A stretch of 64,000 nt of DNA from Salminus brasiliensis (Eukaryota; Chordata; Actinopteri; Characiformes; Bryconidae). The notes under the pieces are model-generated. The model searched no databases and was not told where the DNA came from. It saw nothing but the letters and a program-made list of their open reading frames with translations. Of the stretch, positions 34,578 through 45,240 are shown one piece after another. The position numbers and the translations under genes are program-made. The stretch's first letter is position 1. The number at the start of each line of letters is the position of its first letter. The DNA is taken from the NCBI RefSeq assembly GCF_030463535.1, contig NC_132878.1, positions 29,985,761 to 30,049,760 on the forward strand, written 5' to 3'.

Positions 34578-34739
34578 TATCTCCCATTTAACAGGAACAA
34601 CCAAGAAACCACTGCTGTTCTTTCACAGACCCTGGCACAGGTCAGTTTACCACTCTTCTTGTCATCCATAAGGACTTCCTCAGGACTCATGACACAACCA
34701 TGGAACAAGATAGCTGATAAATGAAATTTACATTTCTCT

Positions 34740-35140
34740 CATTTACAAGTGGGTCTCTCAACATACAAGTGGTTTTCTGACATGTATCCAAATCAAGAGA
34801 ATACATCAAGATGTCATTAAATGTAATCTATAACATTCCCTATTGAAGTTTGTCTCGAAACACATAATTTATGAACTGGAATACTGATGGTGTGTTGTGT
34901 AACCCAAGTGGCATGACCAAGTACTCATATAATAACTCATATAAAACCCTGTCCTAAAGCCCCTTGCACATATTCCTCCATAGCCTGTTTCTCAGCTTGG
35001 ATCCGAGGGTAAAATGTAGATTTAGGCGGAATCGCCCCCTCTCGACCAGATCAGTGGTACACACTAGCTTACTAAACACATCAATTAAATCATTATACTC
35101 TAACTAGCACACTGACGTTAAGACATTCAGTGGTGGTTGT
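34740..35140 (-). pseudogene. gypsy reverse transcriptase fragment, deleted
   Basis: The minus strand reads IPPKSTFYPRIQAEKQAMEE then YVQGALGQGF (start of reverse transcriptase), and a little downstream YEYLVMPLGLHNTPSVFQ and FNDILMYS, the catalytic neighbourhood. The core between them is lost and stops are present. Confidence 0.7.
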
Positions 35141-36381
35141 GGATGGTACGGCTATGGTGGGGAATGACAAACAGTTCTCCAGACAACATTTTGACCAGGA
35201 GACCAATTCTCTGTCAGACCAGGAAAAAAGAGTCATGTTTCCTTAGCCAGGGCAAACCATAAGATGACAGAATATTTTGAGGTTATTAAAAAACAGATCT
35301 CCTGAGTGAAGAGCACTAACACTCATACTGACAGGGTTTGTTAAATGACAGCAGACAGCTTCAATGGTTCCTCAAAAGTTAAATTGGGATTTGAAGTTGC
35401 GTAACCAACTTGGAGTGGATGAAGTTGCCCTCAGCTCAAGAGTTAATCATAGCTGAAAACATAGAAATAGACTTAAGGCAGTTAAGGGTCACAGACAAGA
35501 AGAACGACTTTGATACCAATGTGGAAATACTCACCACATTAGGACTCCATGTGTCCGACAGTCACGCAGGATGTGGCAAGCAACACCACAATATATGCAC
35601 TCTATATATACTCACAGATAAAAACAAAAGGGTCTCAGATCTGTTGTGGTAAGAACGATTAAATTCATTTAAAAAAATGCTAATTTATGATTTCAAATAC
35701 AGGACAATTTGTTGTAGGTGATTCTTTTTAGAACCTCCCTTTTAGATGCATCTTTGCTTATTAAAATTTGTAACTGATATAATGATTTGTTAACGGTCTT
35801 TCACATAATTTCTAGCTAGCTTCTAGCTAGTTAGCTACTTTCATGTCTTTCTTTGGTGAAAGTCTGATTAATATCTGCTAAAAGTCTGTGTTTAGTTCAA
35901 AAGTCAAAGGGTCTGATTCTTGTTTTGTTCTAAATCTTAGGCAAAGCAATGAGGATCACTACTTATCATCATTCTACACAAACTACATTTACCTTGCTAA
36001 ATAACCTACACATATGGAAATAAACATAAACACCAAGAATAGCATAATCACTAGTAATCTTATAATAAAAATTTCAATTTCAGTAGACTCCACTATATTC
36101 TTAACATCTCTTTAATTGTTAGATGTCACACATTATGTCGTGAATTAAGTAGACATCTTTAAAGAAAGCAAATAAGTCAGAAACTAGACCATGTATAAAA
36201 ACTGCAAAGTAGGTAAAGGTTTGCATCAGATACATGTCTATGAGAATTTAAACTTATACTAATTTATTGTTGGTACATCATTTTAATAAAATAAATTCTT
36301 AGGTAAACAAAAATGCAGTGTACATGTACAAATGTTTATCCAATATTTCCTGAAGTCAAAATTAAAGACCTATTTAAGGAA
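35141..36381. other. Intergenic, no gene seen
   Basis: An 80-residue frame at 35410-35652 has no recognisable similarity. The rest is AT-rich. Confidence 0.45.
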
Positions 36382-37368
36382 TTAAATAACCTTTATTAAT
36401 GAAGAATCTCTTTTGAATATCTGAAGTGTTAACACCAGCTTGACACACTTCCTAAACCACGGGTAAAACAAAGCATAAATAACTGGATTAATGGCAGAAT
36501 TTAAATAAACAAGGATCAACACTTTCTGAAATGATTCTACTTCAACTTCAATGACCTTGCCTAATGAACTGTAAAGAGAGTATGGAAATAAACAAGCCAA
36601 AAACACAGACACTACTAGTCCAAGTACTTTTGCAGCTTTTCTCTCAGATTTCATTGAGATATCACTCTGTGATGTCTGGGTCCTTGTGTTAACATGAAGC
36701 TCTCTGATAGCAGTGGCGTGTTTCCTTACAAGAACAAAAACTAAACTATACAGTATGATTATTACAGAACATGGGATACCAAAAATAAGTATATTATCAA
36801 CCAGAGACCAAATCTCATCCAAAACAAGAAAGCAGTCTCCAGGACACATTACTAAACATTTAAAATTTCTACTAAAATAGTGAGCAACTAAATTATAAAA
36901 AAACATTACACACCAATCACATAAAACAGCAATGCACATTGTGCTCACAGATACAGTTTTAGTGTACAGAAATGGATTAGAGAGTGCCAAATACCGATCA
37001 ACTGCAATCAGAGCGACATTATGTATTGATGTGCTTGTAAGAAAATAGGAGGTTAATATAAAACATATACAAAAATCTCTATTAAAAATCCAACATGATT
37101 CAATTGTCCATATTAATGATATAGGGATCACAAGAGCCCCAACCAGAATGTCTGATACTGCTAGAGAGAGGATGAGCATGTTAGTTGGAGTGTGGAGCTG
37201 CTTGAAGTGACAAACAGAGATGATGATCAGCAGGTTTCCACACACTGTTAGCAGAACTACAGCAGCTGTTGATACATACAGTAACACATACACAGCAATA
37301 GAAACAGATCTCTCTGGACAGGAAAATTGCTGACAGTAATCAGTTTGGTTAACCTCTGTATGATTCAT
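36382..37368 (-). CDS. Trace amine-associated receptor, clade III type (TAAR C)
   Basis: Intact 328-residue receptor, closest to TAAR D at 41165-42151. Two N-terminal cysteines (C12, C17) and NHT/NQT sites precede TM1. D73 is 2.50, C100 is 3.25, Ser107 is 3.32, DRY is 124-126, CPGDC is 175-179, Asp191 is 5.42 and Leu260 is 6.48. NSAINPVIYALFYPWF starts at N290. The ICL2 start reads DRYLALSNPFLY, shared with TAAR D. TM5 is DNILIFGIP where the others have DLLFxFVxP, and TM6 ends FPYSLYSS, so this copy has diverged in likely ligand-facing helices. Minus-strand single exon with TATA-like element at 37511-37520. Confidence 0.92.
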   Translation of the reverse strand: MNHTEVNQTDYCQQFSCPERSVSIAVYVLLYVSTAAVVLLTVCGNLLIIISVCHFKQLHTPTNMLILSLAVSDILVGALVIPISLIWTIESCWIFNRDFCICFILTSYFLTSTSIHNVALIAVDRYLALSNPFLYTKTVSVSTMCIAVLCDWCVMFFYNLVAHYFSRNFKCLVMCPGDCFLVLDEIWSLVDNILIFGIPCSVIIILYSLVFVLVRKHATAIRELHVNTRTQTSQSDISMKSERKAAKVLGLVVSVFLACLFPYSLYSSLGKVIEVEVESFQKVLILVYLNSAINPVIYALFYPWFRKCVKLVLTLQIFKRDSSLIKVI

Positions 37369-37510
37369 GAATCCAGCAGTTAAAGTGTACTAAATGAAAT
37401 AATTTAAATCAAAGAATTCCTCTAAAAAAATAGTAAGCACAATGAGTAGGTTCAGTGTAGTCCATCTCACTGAACAAAGGAAATGAGGCTGAACAATCAG
37501 CAGCTCTGAC

Positions 37511-37520
37511 ATTTATATGG
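37511..37520 (-). promoter_or_regulatory. TATA-like element upstream of TAAR C
   Basis: CCATATAAAT on the minus strand, about 145 bases before the ATG; the same word precedes TAAR E. The GTGTGA box is not seen here; instead a GACATGCACTG word also found (in variant form) upstream of TAAR D. Confidence 0.5.
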
Positions 37521-37849
37521 TTCAAAGGCAGTGCATGTCAATTTGTTGGCATTACAACTTGATATATGTAAAATAATGGGTGGAGCATGTGGAAGATCTA
37601 CCCAGTTTATTTGCTGGAAAAATATGTCTAATGTTTGTTGTTTGTTATGCAGTCATTATGAAAATTCATAGTGTTACAAGCTTATTTACAATACATTTCC
37701 CCCTGTTAGTTTTCATGGTTAAGGAACATTAGCAGTCTAACATTACAACATATCTATAAAATTTTCTGTGGATTTCTTTTAGGTTACATTTGTCAATCCA
37801 GCACCCAGACCTTGTGGCCATGTGCTTCAGCATCATGCCACTGCCAAGC

Positions 37850-38645
37850 CCCTCCAATCTTCTCCCATTTTAAATGTCTATATTTCTGACATTTGAGTAA
37901 ACCAGACAAGTATGAAGGAGACCCATACAAGTGCCATGGATTTTTGCTCCAGTGTGACATTTATTTATTTTCCAGTGTGACATAATTCCCCAACCAGTTT
38001 GGATCAGGCTATGATAACTTTTGTTATATCCCATCTGACTGGGAAGTATTCAGGAAGTATTCAGCTAGCAGAATGCTACTAAGCTACTCCCCCATAGAGA
38101 TAGTGACTGTGCTAATTAAATAGAAATGATAAAAAAAAACACATTACCTAAAGCATGCATTTACCCTCTGACACAGGAAGGAGAGAGAGCTATGGATACC
38201 TAGAACAGTGGCTCTAGAACAAGATTTCATTAGACCCTCCTCTTTTCCCATCGCCTCAAGTTTCTTCTTTGTTAGTCCTTTGTTTGTCCTTACACACTTC
38301 CCCTAGTGCTAGTAGCCTTGGAACAGCTAAAGGGGACTCTAACTTCTCACTAAGCTCGATCTGCCCAGCTCATATAATTTAATGAGAATTAAAGCGGGAG
38401 ATGAATGGACAGCATTTTTGACCACTAGGGGGCACTACAAGTATTTGGTAATGTATATCACGAGTATTTCTATAGTGCCCTCTGTTTTCCAGGCTTATAT
38501 AAATGAATTACTTAGAGACATGTTGGGTATATTTGCTATTGCCTATTTAGACGATATTCTAATTTACTCACCCACCTTTAAAGCACACAGAGAACATGTC
38601 CAGACTGTACTGTGCCGTCTCTTAGATAACCTTTTCGTGAAATAG
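37850..38645 (+). pseudogene. gypsy gag and reverse transcriptase fragments
   Basis: PDKYEGDPYKCHGFLLQCDI at about 37898-37957 is a capsid piece related to the one at 19.75 kb. After a gap, the 38382-38645 frame gives [15 protein letters not shown] and [11 protein letters not shown], the reverse transcriptase catalytic region. Most of the element between is lost. Confidence 0.75.
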
Positions 38646-38649
38646 ATAT

Positions 38650-38930
38650 ATAACCAGTGCTCAGCCTGGCTCTGCCTGCCAGGTCGCGGTGGCCTTGCCT
38701 TTCCCAGGGGGCTTGCCACATTGGGGGAGAATGGGGGCATCGCCACTTATGGGTGGGGTCCGGTGACCTGATAGGAGGTGAGGCTTCAGAGGCATATATG
38801 ACACAGGGTTTTGAGTGGCTGTTTTATTGCGTACATGATGTGGGGTTTTGACTGACTTTTATTTTGCCACCTGATGACACCCCAGTTTTGCGTTTCAATG
38901 TTTTTTTTTCTTGTAATTAGACAGCCCTCA
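38650..38930. repeat. LTR-like fragment
   Basis: CTGCCAGGTCGCGGTGGCC and CCCAGGGGGCTTGCCACA resemble CTGTCAGGTCACGGTGGCC and CCTAGGGGCTCACTACA at 40.5 kb. Both look like ends of a related LTR, which would bracket the pieces between. Confidence 0.45.
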
Positions 38931-39424
38931 AAATAACATTATGGCCCAAGAAAAGACAAAGAAAAGAGCTTCCCCCACATGCTTATTACATCTTTTTGGT
39001 TGGGATTTCCTGGACCTGCTATAGGCCTCTGGAGCAGCTGGAGGAGCAGCATGATGTCTGGTGATCAGCTTCTCAGCAAGAATCACAGCAGCGAACCCTG
39101 CGTCTGGGTTGATGCCCCTGCTACACAACTGAAGACACTTCTTTTTCTGCTGTGTTTTTCCAGCTGCCCCAGTGCGTAAAGAGGAGCAACATTGCTGACA
39201 GCACCCACAGGGTACTTCGGCACAGATGTGGAAGTGGATCTGTCAGCTGCAGCAAGATGCCCACCATGGTGTTGACACCAACATCATGGATCCCTACAAG
39301 ACCCTCAATGCCGGGCTCCTGTCCTACCTGCCTGCTTTCTGTGCAGGGCCACTGCCCTCCTCCACTCTGCCTTCTCTCGGGTCTTTGCTGAGTGCGTCAG
39401 AGTCATGGAAAAATTCTTTCCTGT
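38931..39424. other. Unidentified GC-richer stretch
   Basis: About 0.5 kb clearly richer in G+C than its surroundings, with open frames on both strands and a GCAGCTGGAGGAGCAGCATG word. I could not assign it to any gene or element. A processed pseudogene or an unfamiliar transposon part is possible. Confidence 0.35.
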
Positions 39425-40080
39425 CTTGAACACAATTGCCAGCATCTCTTTTTTTATTTGCGCATAGCGCTGTTCAGCTTCAGTCAATGCATACAATGCA
39501 TATGCAACTGGCTTGTTGTCTTGCAGTAGGACAGCCCCAAGTCCATTTTTAAGCATTAACTTACCCTATAGGTAGCTTTACATCATAGTATCTGAGCAAA
39601 GGAGCTTCAGTGAGCATTGTTTTCAATTTATTGTATGCATCATCTGATGCTCATCTTCCCACTGCCATGCAACATCACTGAAAAGACCACGTAATGGCTC
39701 AGTGTGTTGTGACACGTTTGAAATTTATTTTATACCTCCACATCTGGTGTTGGCATTTCTTTCACAGCTTCAATCTTGCTCTGATCTTCAAACATCTTTT
39801 GTGTATATATGACCCAGATATTTGATTTCCTCCTGCCTACCTTACACTTTCCTATTTCAGTTTGAAATTCTTGACTCTTGCTCTATCTAGTACTTGTCTC
39901 AATCTGCAGTTATGCTGTTTTTTAGTCTCACCCCAAATCAAAAGATCATCTATATATGTTTTAGCGCCTCTAATTCCTTCCAACAGCTGTCTACCTGTCC
40001 TGTGATATACTTCTGGAGCCAAATCCAGGTTTAGCTATCATCTGTGCTCTTTATTTTAACAGCGCTGCCCAGTGACTTCC
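39425..40080 (-). pseudogene. gypsy pol fragment, minus orientation
   Basis: The minus strand shows TYIDDLLIWG near 39.95 kb (reverse transcriptase YxDD), then at 39556-39430 KNGLGAVLLQDNKPVAYALY, ALTEAEQRYAQIKKEMLAIV, the start of RNase H. It is of a different gypsy lineage from the plus-strand pieces around it and is broken by stops. Confidence 0.75.
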
Positions 40081-41164
40081 ACATAAATTACATCTAAATC
40101 AGGATTCAAACAAATCATGACATCCAGGAGACGAACCCCAAGGCCACACCAGGAAACACAGTATGGGAGCTAAGGGGGTAGGACTGTGGTGGTAAGGGAC
40201 CTTTGGCCTGCCCACGGTGCCACGCTACACCACTATTCAACTGTGGCCATTCAGTCTAATGAGCCCAGGTGAGCAGTAGAAAAGGGCCTGCTTATTCATA
40301 CACAGAAAGGACAAATGCAGTGAGCACAAGGACTGAGCTGCCAAAGACTACAAGTAAATCCTACACATGTGTTAAGACTGTTAGAGCCCCGGTTGGGCCA
40401 TTATGTTTTGTTCTGTTTCATTTGGGTGTGGTGGAGGGTGAATGAAATAAAGGTTGATGAGTCAATTGAGCCCTGTGTTGGTGTCTCTCAGCTTCACTGT
40501 CAGGTCACGGTGGCCAGGCCCCTTTTCCTAGGGGCTCACTACAATATATAAATAGTTTTGCCTCCTCTGGATTTTAAATAAAGAAATTATGAAAATGTTC
40601 ATGTTAATCACAATTAGATTGCTTCTTTTCAAATTCATTGAGGAGGTATACAGAGGCAACATTACAAAAATTTTTAATACTGGACTGGATATAATACTTA
40701 TTTAACATTTTAATGCTAAATGCAAATAATGCTAAATTAAAAGTAATTTTTGTAATTGCATTTCTTGTTCTAAAGGTTTACCAATGTAGAATCTATTCCT
40801 AATATTTGTTCATAACCTAATATGGTTCTTATGGTCTTTTATAACCGTGCCATGTAAAACACATGTGTTTTTCAATAATAAAAAATAAAAACATACACTA
40901 TGCTTATGCCACCATTGGACACGTTACTGAACATAAATGTGATTTGAAGTACTGCATTACTCAATTATTTCATTATGATCTGTGGCATTACAAAAGGCAG
41001 CCTTGTTTTATTTGCTTGTTTATAACAATATAGCAAACAATATGTAGAAACATATAATATAATAAAATGTATTGATATATTTGGCATTAGTATTTTAATC
41101 TGCATGCCTCAAAAACAGAATGCTACGTGAAGAAATACAAAAAACAATTTATATATTTTATCCA
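40081..41164. other. Intergenic, LTR-like fragment then AT-rich spacer
   Basis: About 40370-40550 resembles the LTR-like fragment at 38.65 kb. The remainder is the 3' flank of TAAR D with no gene. Confidence 0.5.
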
Positions 41165-42151
41165 TTACATAACTTTTATCAATGAAGAATTTCTTTTGAA
41201 TATCTGAAGTGTTAACACCAGTTTGACACACTTTCTAAACCATGGGTAAAATAACGCATAAATAACTGGATTAATTGTGGAATTTAAATAAACAAGAATC
41301 AGTACTTTCTGAAATGATTCTACTTTAACTTCAGTTGCTTTGCCTAAAAGACTGTAAATAAAATATGGAAATATACAAGCCAAAAATACACACACTACTA
41401 TTCCAAGCGCTTTTGCTGCTTTTCTCTCAGATTTCATCGACTCTAATGTATTCTTAGATGTCTGAGTCCTAGCATGAACATGAAGCTCTCTGATAGCAGT
41501 GGCATGTTTTCGTACAAGAACAAAAACTAGACCATACAGAATGATTATAACTGAACATGGAAAAACAAAAATAAACAGAAGGTCAACCAGAGACCAGATC
41601 TCATCCAAAACTAGGAAACAGTCTCCTGGACACATTACTAGATTTTTAAAGTTTCTATTAAAATAATGAACACCTAAGTTATAAGTGAACAATACACACC
41701 AATCACATAAGACCACAATGCATATTGTGCTAACAGAGACTGTTTTAGTGTATAGAAATGGATTAGAGAGAGCCAAATACCGATCAACTGCAATAAGAGC
41801 GACATTATATATAGATGTGCTTGTAAGAAAATAGGAGGTTAATATAAAACATATACAAAACTCTCTGTTAAAAATCCAACATGATTCAACTGTCCATATT
41901 AATGATATTGGGATCACAAGAGCCCCAACCAGGAAGTCTGATACAGCCAGAGAGAGGATGAGCATGTTAGTTGGAGTATGGAGCTGCTTGAAATGGCAAA
42001 CAGAGATGATGATCAGCAGGTTTCCACACACTGTCAACAGAACAACAGCAGCTGCACAGATATAAAGCAACACATACACAGCAGATATAGATCTCTCCAG
42101 ACAGGAAAACTGCAGACAGTAAATAGTTTGGTTAACCTCTGTGTGATTCAT
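41165..42151 (-). CDS. Trace amine-associated receptor, clade III type (TAAR D)
   Basis: Intact 328-residue receptor, sister of TAAR C. The start is the ATG at 42151 (MNHTEVNQTI); the open frame extends to 42289 but that would lie upstream of the transcription start predicted from the TATA-like element at 42296-42305. N-terminal cysteines C12 and C17, C99 at 3.25, Ser106 at 3.32, DRY 123-125, CPGDC 174-178, Asp190 at 5.42. Position 6.48 is Ile260 (ACIFPYF), the only copy without Leu there. NSTINPVIYALFYPWF begins at N290. The N-terminal CPER motif of the others is CLER here. C-terminus FKRNSSLIKVM. Confidence 0.92.
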   Translation of the reverse strand: MNHTEVNQTIYCLQFSCLERSISAVYVLLYICAAAVVLLTVCGNLLIIISVCHFKQLHTPTNMLILSLAVSDFLVGALVIPISLIWTVESCWIFNREFCICFILTSYFLTSTSIYNVALIAVDRYLALSNPFLYTKTVSVSTICIVVLCDWCVLFTYNLGVHYFNRNFKNLVMCPGDCFLVLDEIWSLVDLLFIFVFPCSVIIILYGLVFVLVRKHATAIRELHVHARTQTSKNTLESMKSERKAAKALGIVVCVFLACIFPYFIYSLLGKATEVKVESFQKVLILVYLNSTINPVIYALFYPWFRKCVKLVLTLQIFKRNSSLIKVM

Positions 42152-42295
42152 GAATTCAGCAGTTGAAGTGTACTGAAAGAAATTATTAAAATCACAGAAT
42201 CCCTCCTGCTGTACTCTATTAAGTACAGCGAGCAAGTTCAGGATAGTCCATCTACTTGAACAAAATTGATGGTGAAGAGCTGCTGACATAATGAC

Positions 42296-42305
42296 ATTTA
42301 TATAG
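42296..42305 (-). promoter_or_regulatory. TATA-like element upstream of TAAR D
   Basis: CTATATAAAT on the minus strand, about 145 bases before the ATG, same spacing as for TAAR C. Confidence 0.5.
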
Positions 42306-42825
42306 TTCAGAGGTGGTGCATGTTCATTTGTTTGGACTACAGCTTGTAGGTGGAGCTTTGAAAAGATCTAGCCAATTATTTGCTGAACAAACAGTTAGGG
42401 TTACATAATGTTACACCAGCTACCACACTGGACCAGAGGATTTTTTTTTCATTCTCACTAAAAAGTTTAACTGACTCTGTTTAGCCATGTTTTTGTTGCA
42501 TGCGAGTTTAATCAGTGTGATAGAAAGCAAACAACTGTTTATTAAGCTAAATGTTAGTAGCAAGATCTTCATTTGACATTAATTTTCTTTACATAATATG
42601 AACCAGAATAAAATTATGTTTTATAACATTATACAATTCTAAAAGATGTAATTATAAAAATAATAGGTACAGTGTTTGTGTGTGACAGTGATGCTATATT
42701 ACAATAAGGATGTAAATCATAGTATATTGGGTATCATTTACAATATGTTCAGTGAGCTTCATTATTTTAATAATTTTAAAGTGAAGAAGTACATATGTAC
42801 CCATAACCATGTAACCATCTGTAAG

Positions 42826-43380
42826 GGGTAGCTCTAGGGCAAGGCCTCCGCCTGCCACGAGGGGGAGGCCCCGAGTCACACTAGCCAGTAATTAAGGCCA
42901 ACTCACAACACCTGGGAAAAGGCTATATAAGCACACAGATCCATTTACCCCACTGCTGGATCTTTGACTCTGGTTGAGTGAATGTGTCAGCCATATTCCC
43001 GAGTTGAAGGCTGAGTGGGTGTCACTCTCCTTCGTGTGTTTCTCCCGTGTTTGTTTCCCTCTGTCAGAACCCCAAGTTTTCCCTTCAAGTTCCCTGTGTC
43101 TGTGTGTGTGTGTGTGTTTGTGTGCGCGTGTTAGTACACCTACACCTGTTTAGTAGAGGAAGGCAGGAATGTCTGCCTTCCCTGTGACTTCAGTTCTCTT
43201 GTTTCTTTTGGGAGATCCTTTTGTCTTTGGTTTTAATTTTCCTCAAGCTTTTCGAGGTAGCCAGCATTCTCCCCTGGCATCCTTTGTTAGTTTTCTCACC
43301 TTCCCCCCCGCATTAGACACGTGATTTGCTTTGTTTACATCCATTATAAAACCCACTCATTTTTAAGTTTCGTTCATTGG
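42826..43380 (+). repeat. LTR-like leader of gypsy copy 1
   Basis: It has TATATAAGC with a GGGAAAAGG word before it, GTGT-rich sequence near 43.1 kb and TTTCGAGGTAGCC near 43.25 kb; the last part recurs as GTTTCGAGGTGGC at 47.26 kb. Borders are approximate. Confidence 0.5.
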
Positions 43381-43389
43381 CCACTTTTA

Positions 43390-44735
43390 TAACTGCTGGA
43401 AGCTGGCCCTGCCACTGGTCCCCTTGAGGGAGCCCATGCCCATAGCAGCTATAGACGATCGGCCACTGGAGCCTTGGGTGGTGTCCCACCAAACCCACCC
43501 TCTTATGCTGCGAGTCGGTCCTCACACCAAGCAGATAGTGTTTTTAATTATCAGCGCTCCTGACTTGTGGTTGGATCTGGGTTTCCCCTGGCTTCAGCAG
43601 CATAACTCAGTTATGGTCTGTCTTGGTCTGTCTTGGCAAGGGGGTCAGCTTGTCAGTCCTCCTGCCTCAAGGCCCCTAGGGCTACTGTGGGTACCAACAC
43701 CATTCCTGAATGTTTTGACTCCTCGCAAGTACAAAAAGAGTACTGGGACATTCGGGAGATGTTTAGCAGGACCACTACCCATTGCTCCTCATAACCTCAG
43801 CCTTTGAGGCACTGCAGCAGGCCTCCATCTTCAATAAGCTGGACCTGCACAGTGCCTACAACTTGGTCAGGGTCAAAGAGGGTGATGAGTGGAAGACAGC
43901 GTTCATCACCCCAGGTACATGTGGACAGGTACATGTTCATCTATTTAGATGATATTCTTATCTATAGTAGGTCCGTCACCCACGTCCGCCGGGTTCTCCA
44001 GTTGCTCCTGGAGAACCACCTGTTCGTGAAATTGGAGAAATCCATTTCCATGCGCAGACAATCTCCTTTCTGGGCTTTGTTGTGTCCCACAGCACCCTGT
44101 GCATGGACCCGGCCAAAATCAAGGGCGTTGAAAACTGGCCGCATCCAACCTCTTTGCGCCTAGTCCAACCCTTCCTGGGTTTCGCCAATTACTTCCAGCG
44201 GTTTGTGAGGAATTTTGGCTCCGTGGCAGCCCCTTTGACCGCCTTGATGAGAAAAACATCAGGGAGGTTCGTCTGGTCCACAGAAGCCCAGGAGGCATTC
44301 GACACGCTAAGGCACCTGTTGACCACGGCCCCGGTTCTCCAATTGCCTGACCCAGAACTTCCGCTCCTTGTAGAGGTGGATGCCTCTGAGGTAGGCGTGG
44401 GTGCTGTCCTCTCCCAGCGGTCTGGCCCTGGCCAGAAGCTGCACCCCTGTGCCTACTTCTCCCACCACCTCACCCCTGCGGAACGGAACTACGATGTGGG
44501 TGACCTTGAACTACTGGCAGTAAAGCTGGAGCTAGAGGAGTGGAGACACTGGCTTAAGGGAGCAAAACATCCCTTTCTGGTCTGAACAGACCACAAGAAC
44601 TTGGCCTACATCCAGCCGGCCAAGCGTCTTAATCCGCACCAGGCCAGGTGGGGATTGTTCTTTACTCTGTTTGATTTCATATTGTCATTCCGACCAGGTT
44701 TAAAGAATGCCAAGCCTGATTCTCTATCTCGCCAG
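43390..44735 (+). pseudogene. gypsy copy 1: protease, reverse transcriptase, RNase H
   Basis: The protease end reads DLWLDLGFPWLQQHN. Then [20 protein letters not shown] leads, after a deletion, into [11 protein letters not shown]. The frame 44082-44585 gives FLGFANYFQRFVRNF, FVWSTEAQEAFDTL, LLVEVDASEVGVGAVLSQR (RNase H) and a stop before [13 protein letters not shown], ending [11 protein letters not shown]. Several stops and shifts. Confidence 0.8.
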
Positions 44736-45240
44736 TGAAAACCCCCTCCTCTATCGAACACACCCACAACCATAGTCCCCAACACCCATATCGTGGCCAT
44801 CCAATGGGGATTGGGGAACGCAGTCAAGCGCGCTCAGCTTATTGAGGCTTTATGTACCCGGGCCTGTAAGGAATGGGTGCTTCAGTGGCGCCATGTGTTC
44901 TCCCAGGCAGCCCACTGGTCTACTACTTCCGTTGGCCGTTCCCTCATGTCCTTGGTCCCACCTTTCCTTGACTTTATCACGGGGTTGCGTTGCCCCCGGT
45001 CACGTGGCAAAACTGTGATTCTAGTCATTGTGATATGCTCATGCCCGCAAGTCTCTCCTGTCTGCGGCAACGGGTTTGGCTCCTCGTTACATTGGGCCGT
45101 TCAAGAGCCTTCAGTGGGTCAATCCTGTTGCCTACCACCTTGCCCATCCCCCTTCGTTGCGCATTACCCCACCTTCCATATGTCCCGCCTCAAGCCAGTC
45201 TTGTGTCCTGTGGGTCCCACCAATGCACCGTGCCCGCGTA
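44736..45240 (+). pseudogene. gypsy copy 1: integrase start joined to integrase tail
   Basis: RACKEWVLQWRHVFSQAAH is the integrase zinc-finger region. It is followed after a deletion by CLRQRVWL, APRYIGPFKSLQWVNPVAY and FHMSRLKPV, the SH3-like tail. The catalytic core is lost. Confidence 0.7.

Noticed and set aside
35410-35652. 80-residue plus-strand frame
   Set aside because: No recognisable family and no splice context; kept only as unknown spacer.
42152-42289. N-terminal extension of TAAR D (46 extra residues)
   Set aside because: Same argument with the TATA-like element at 42296-42305; the conserved MNHTEVNQT start is at 42151.
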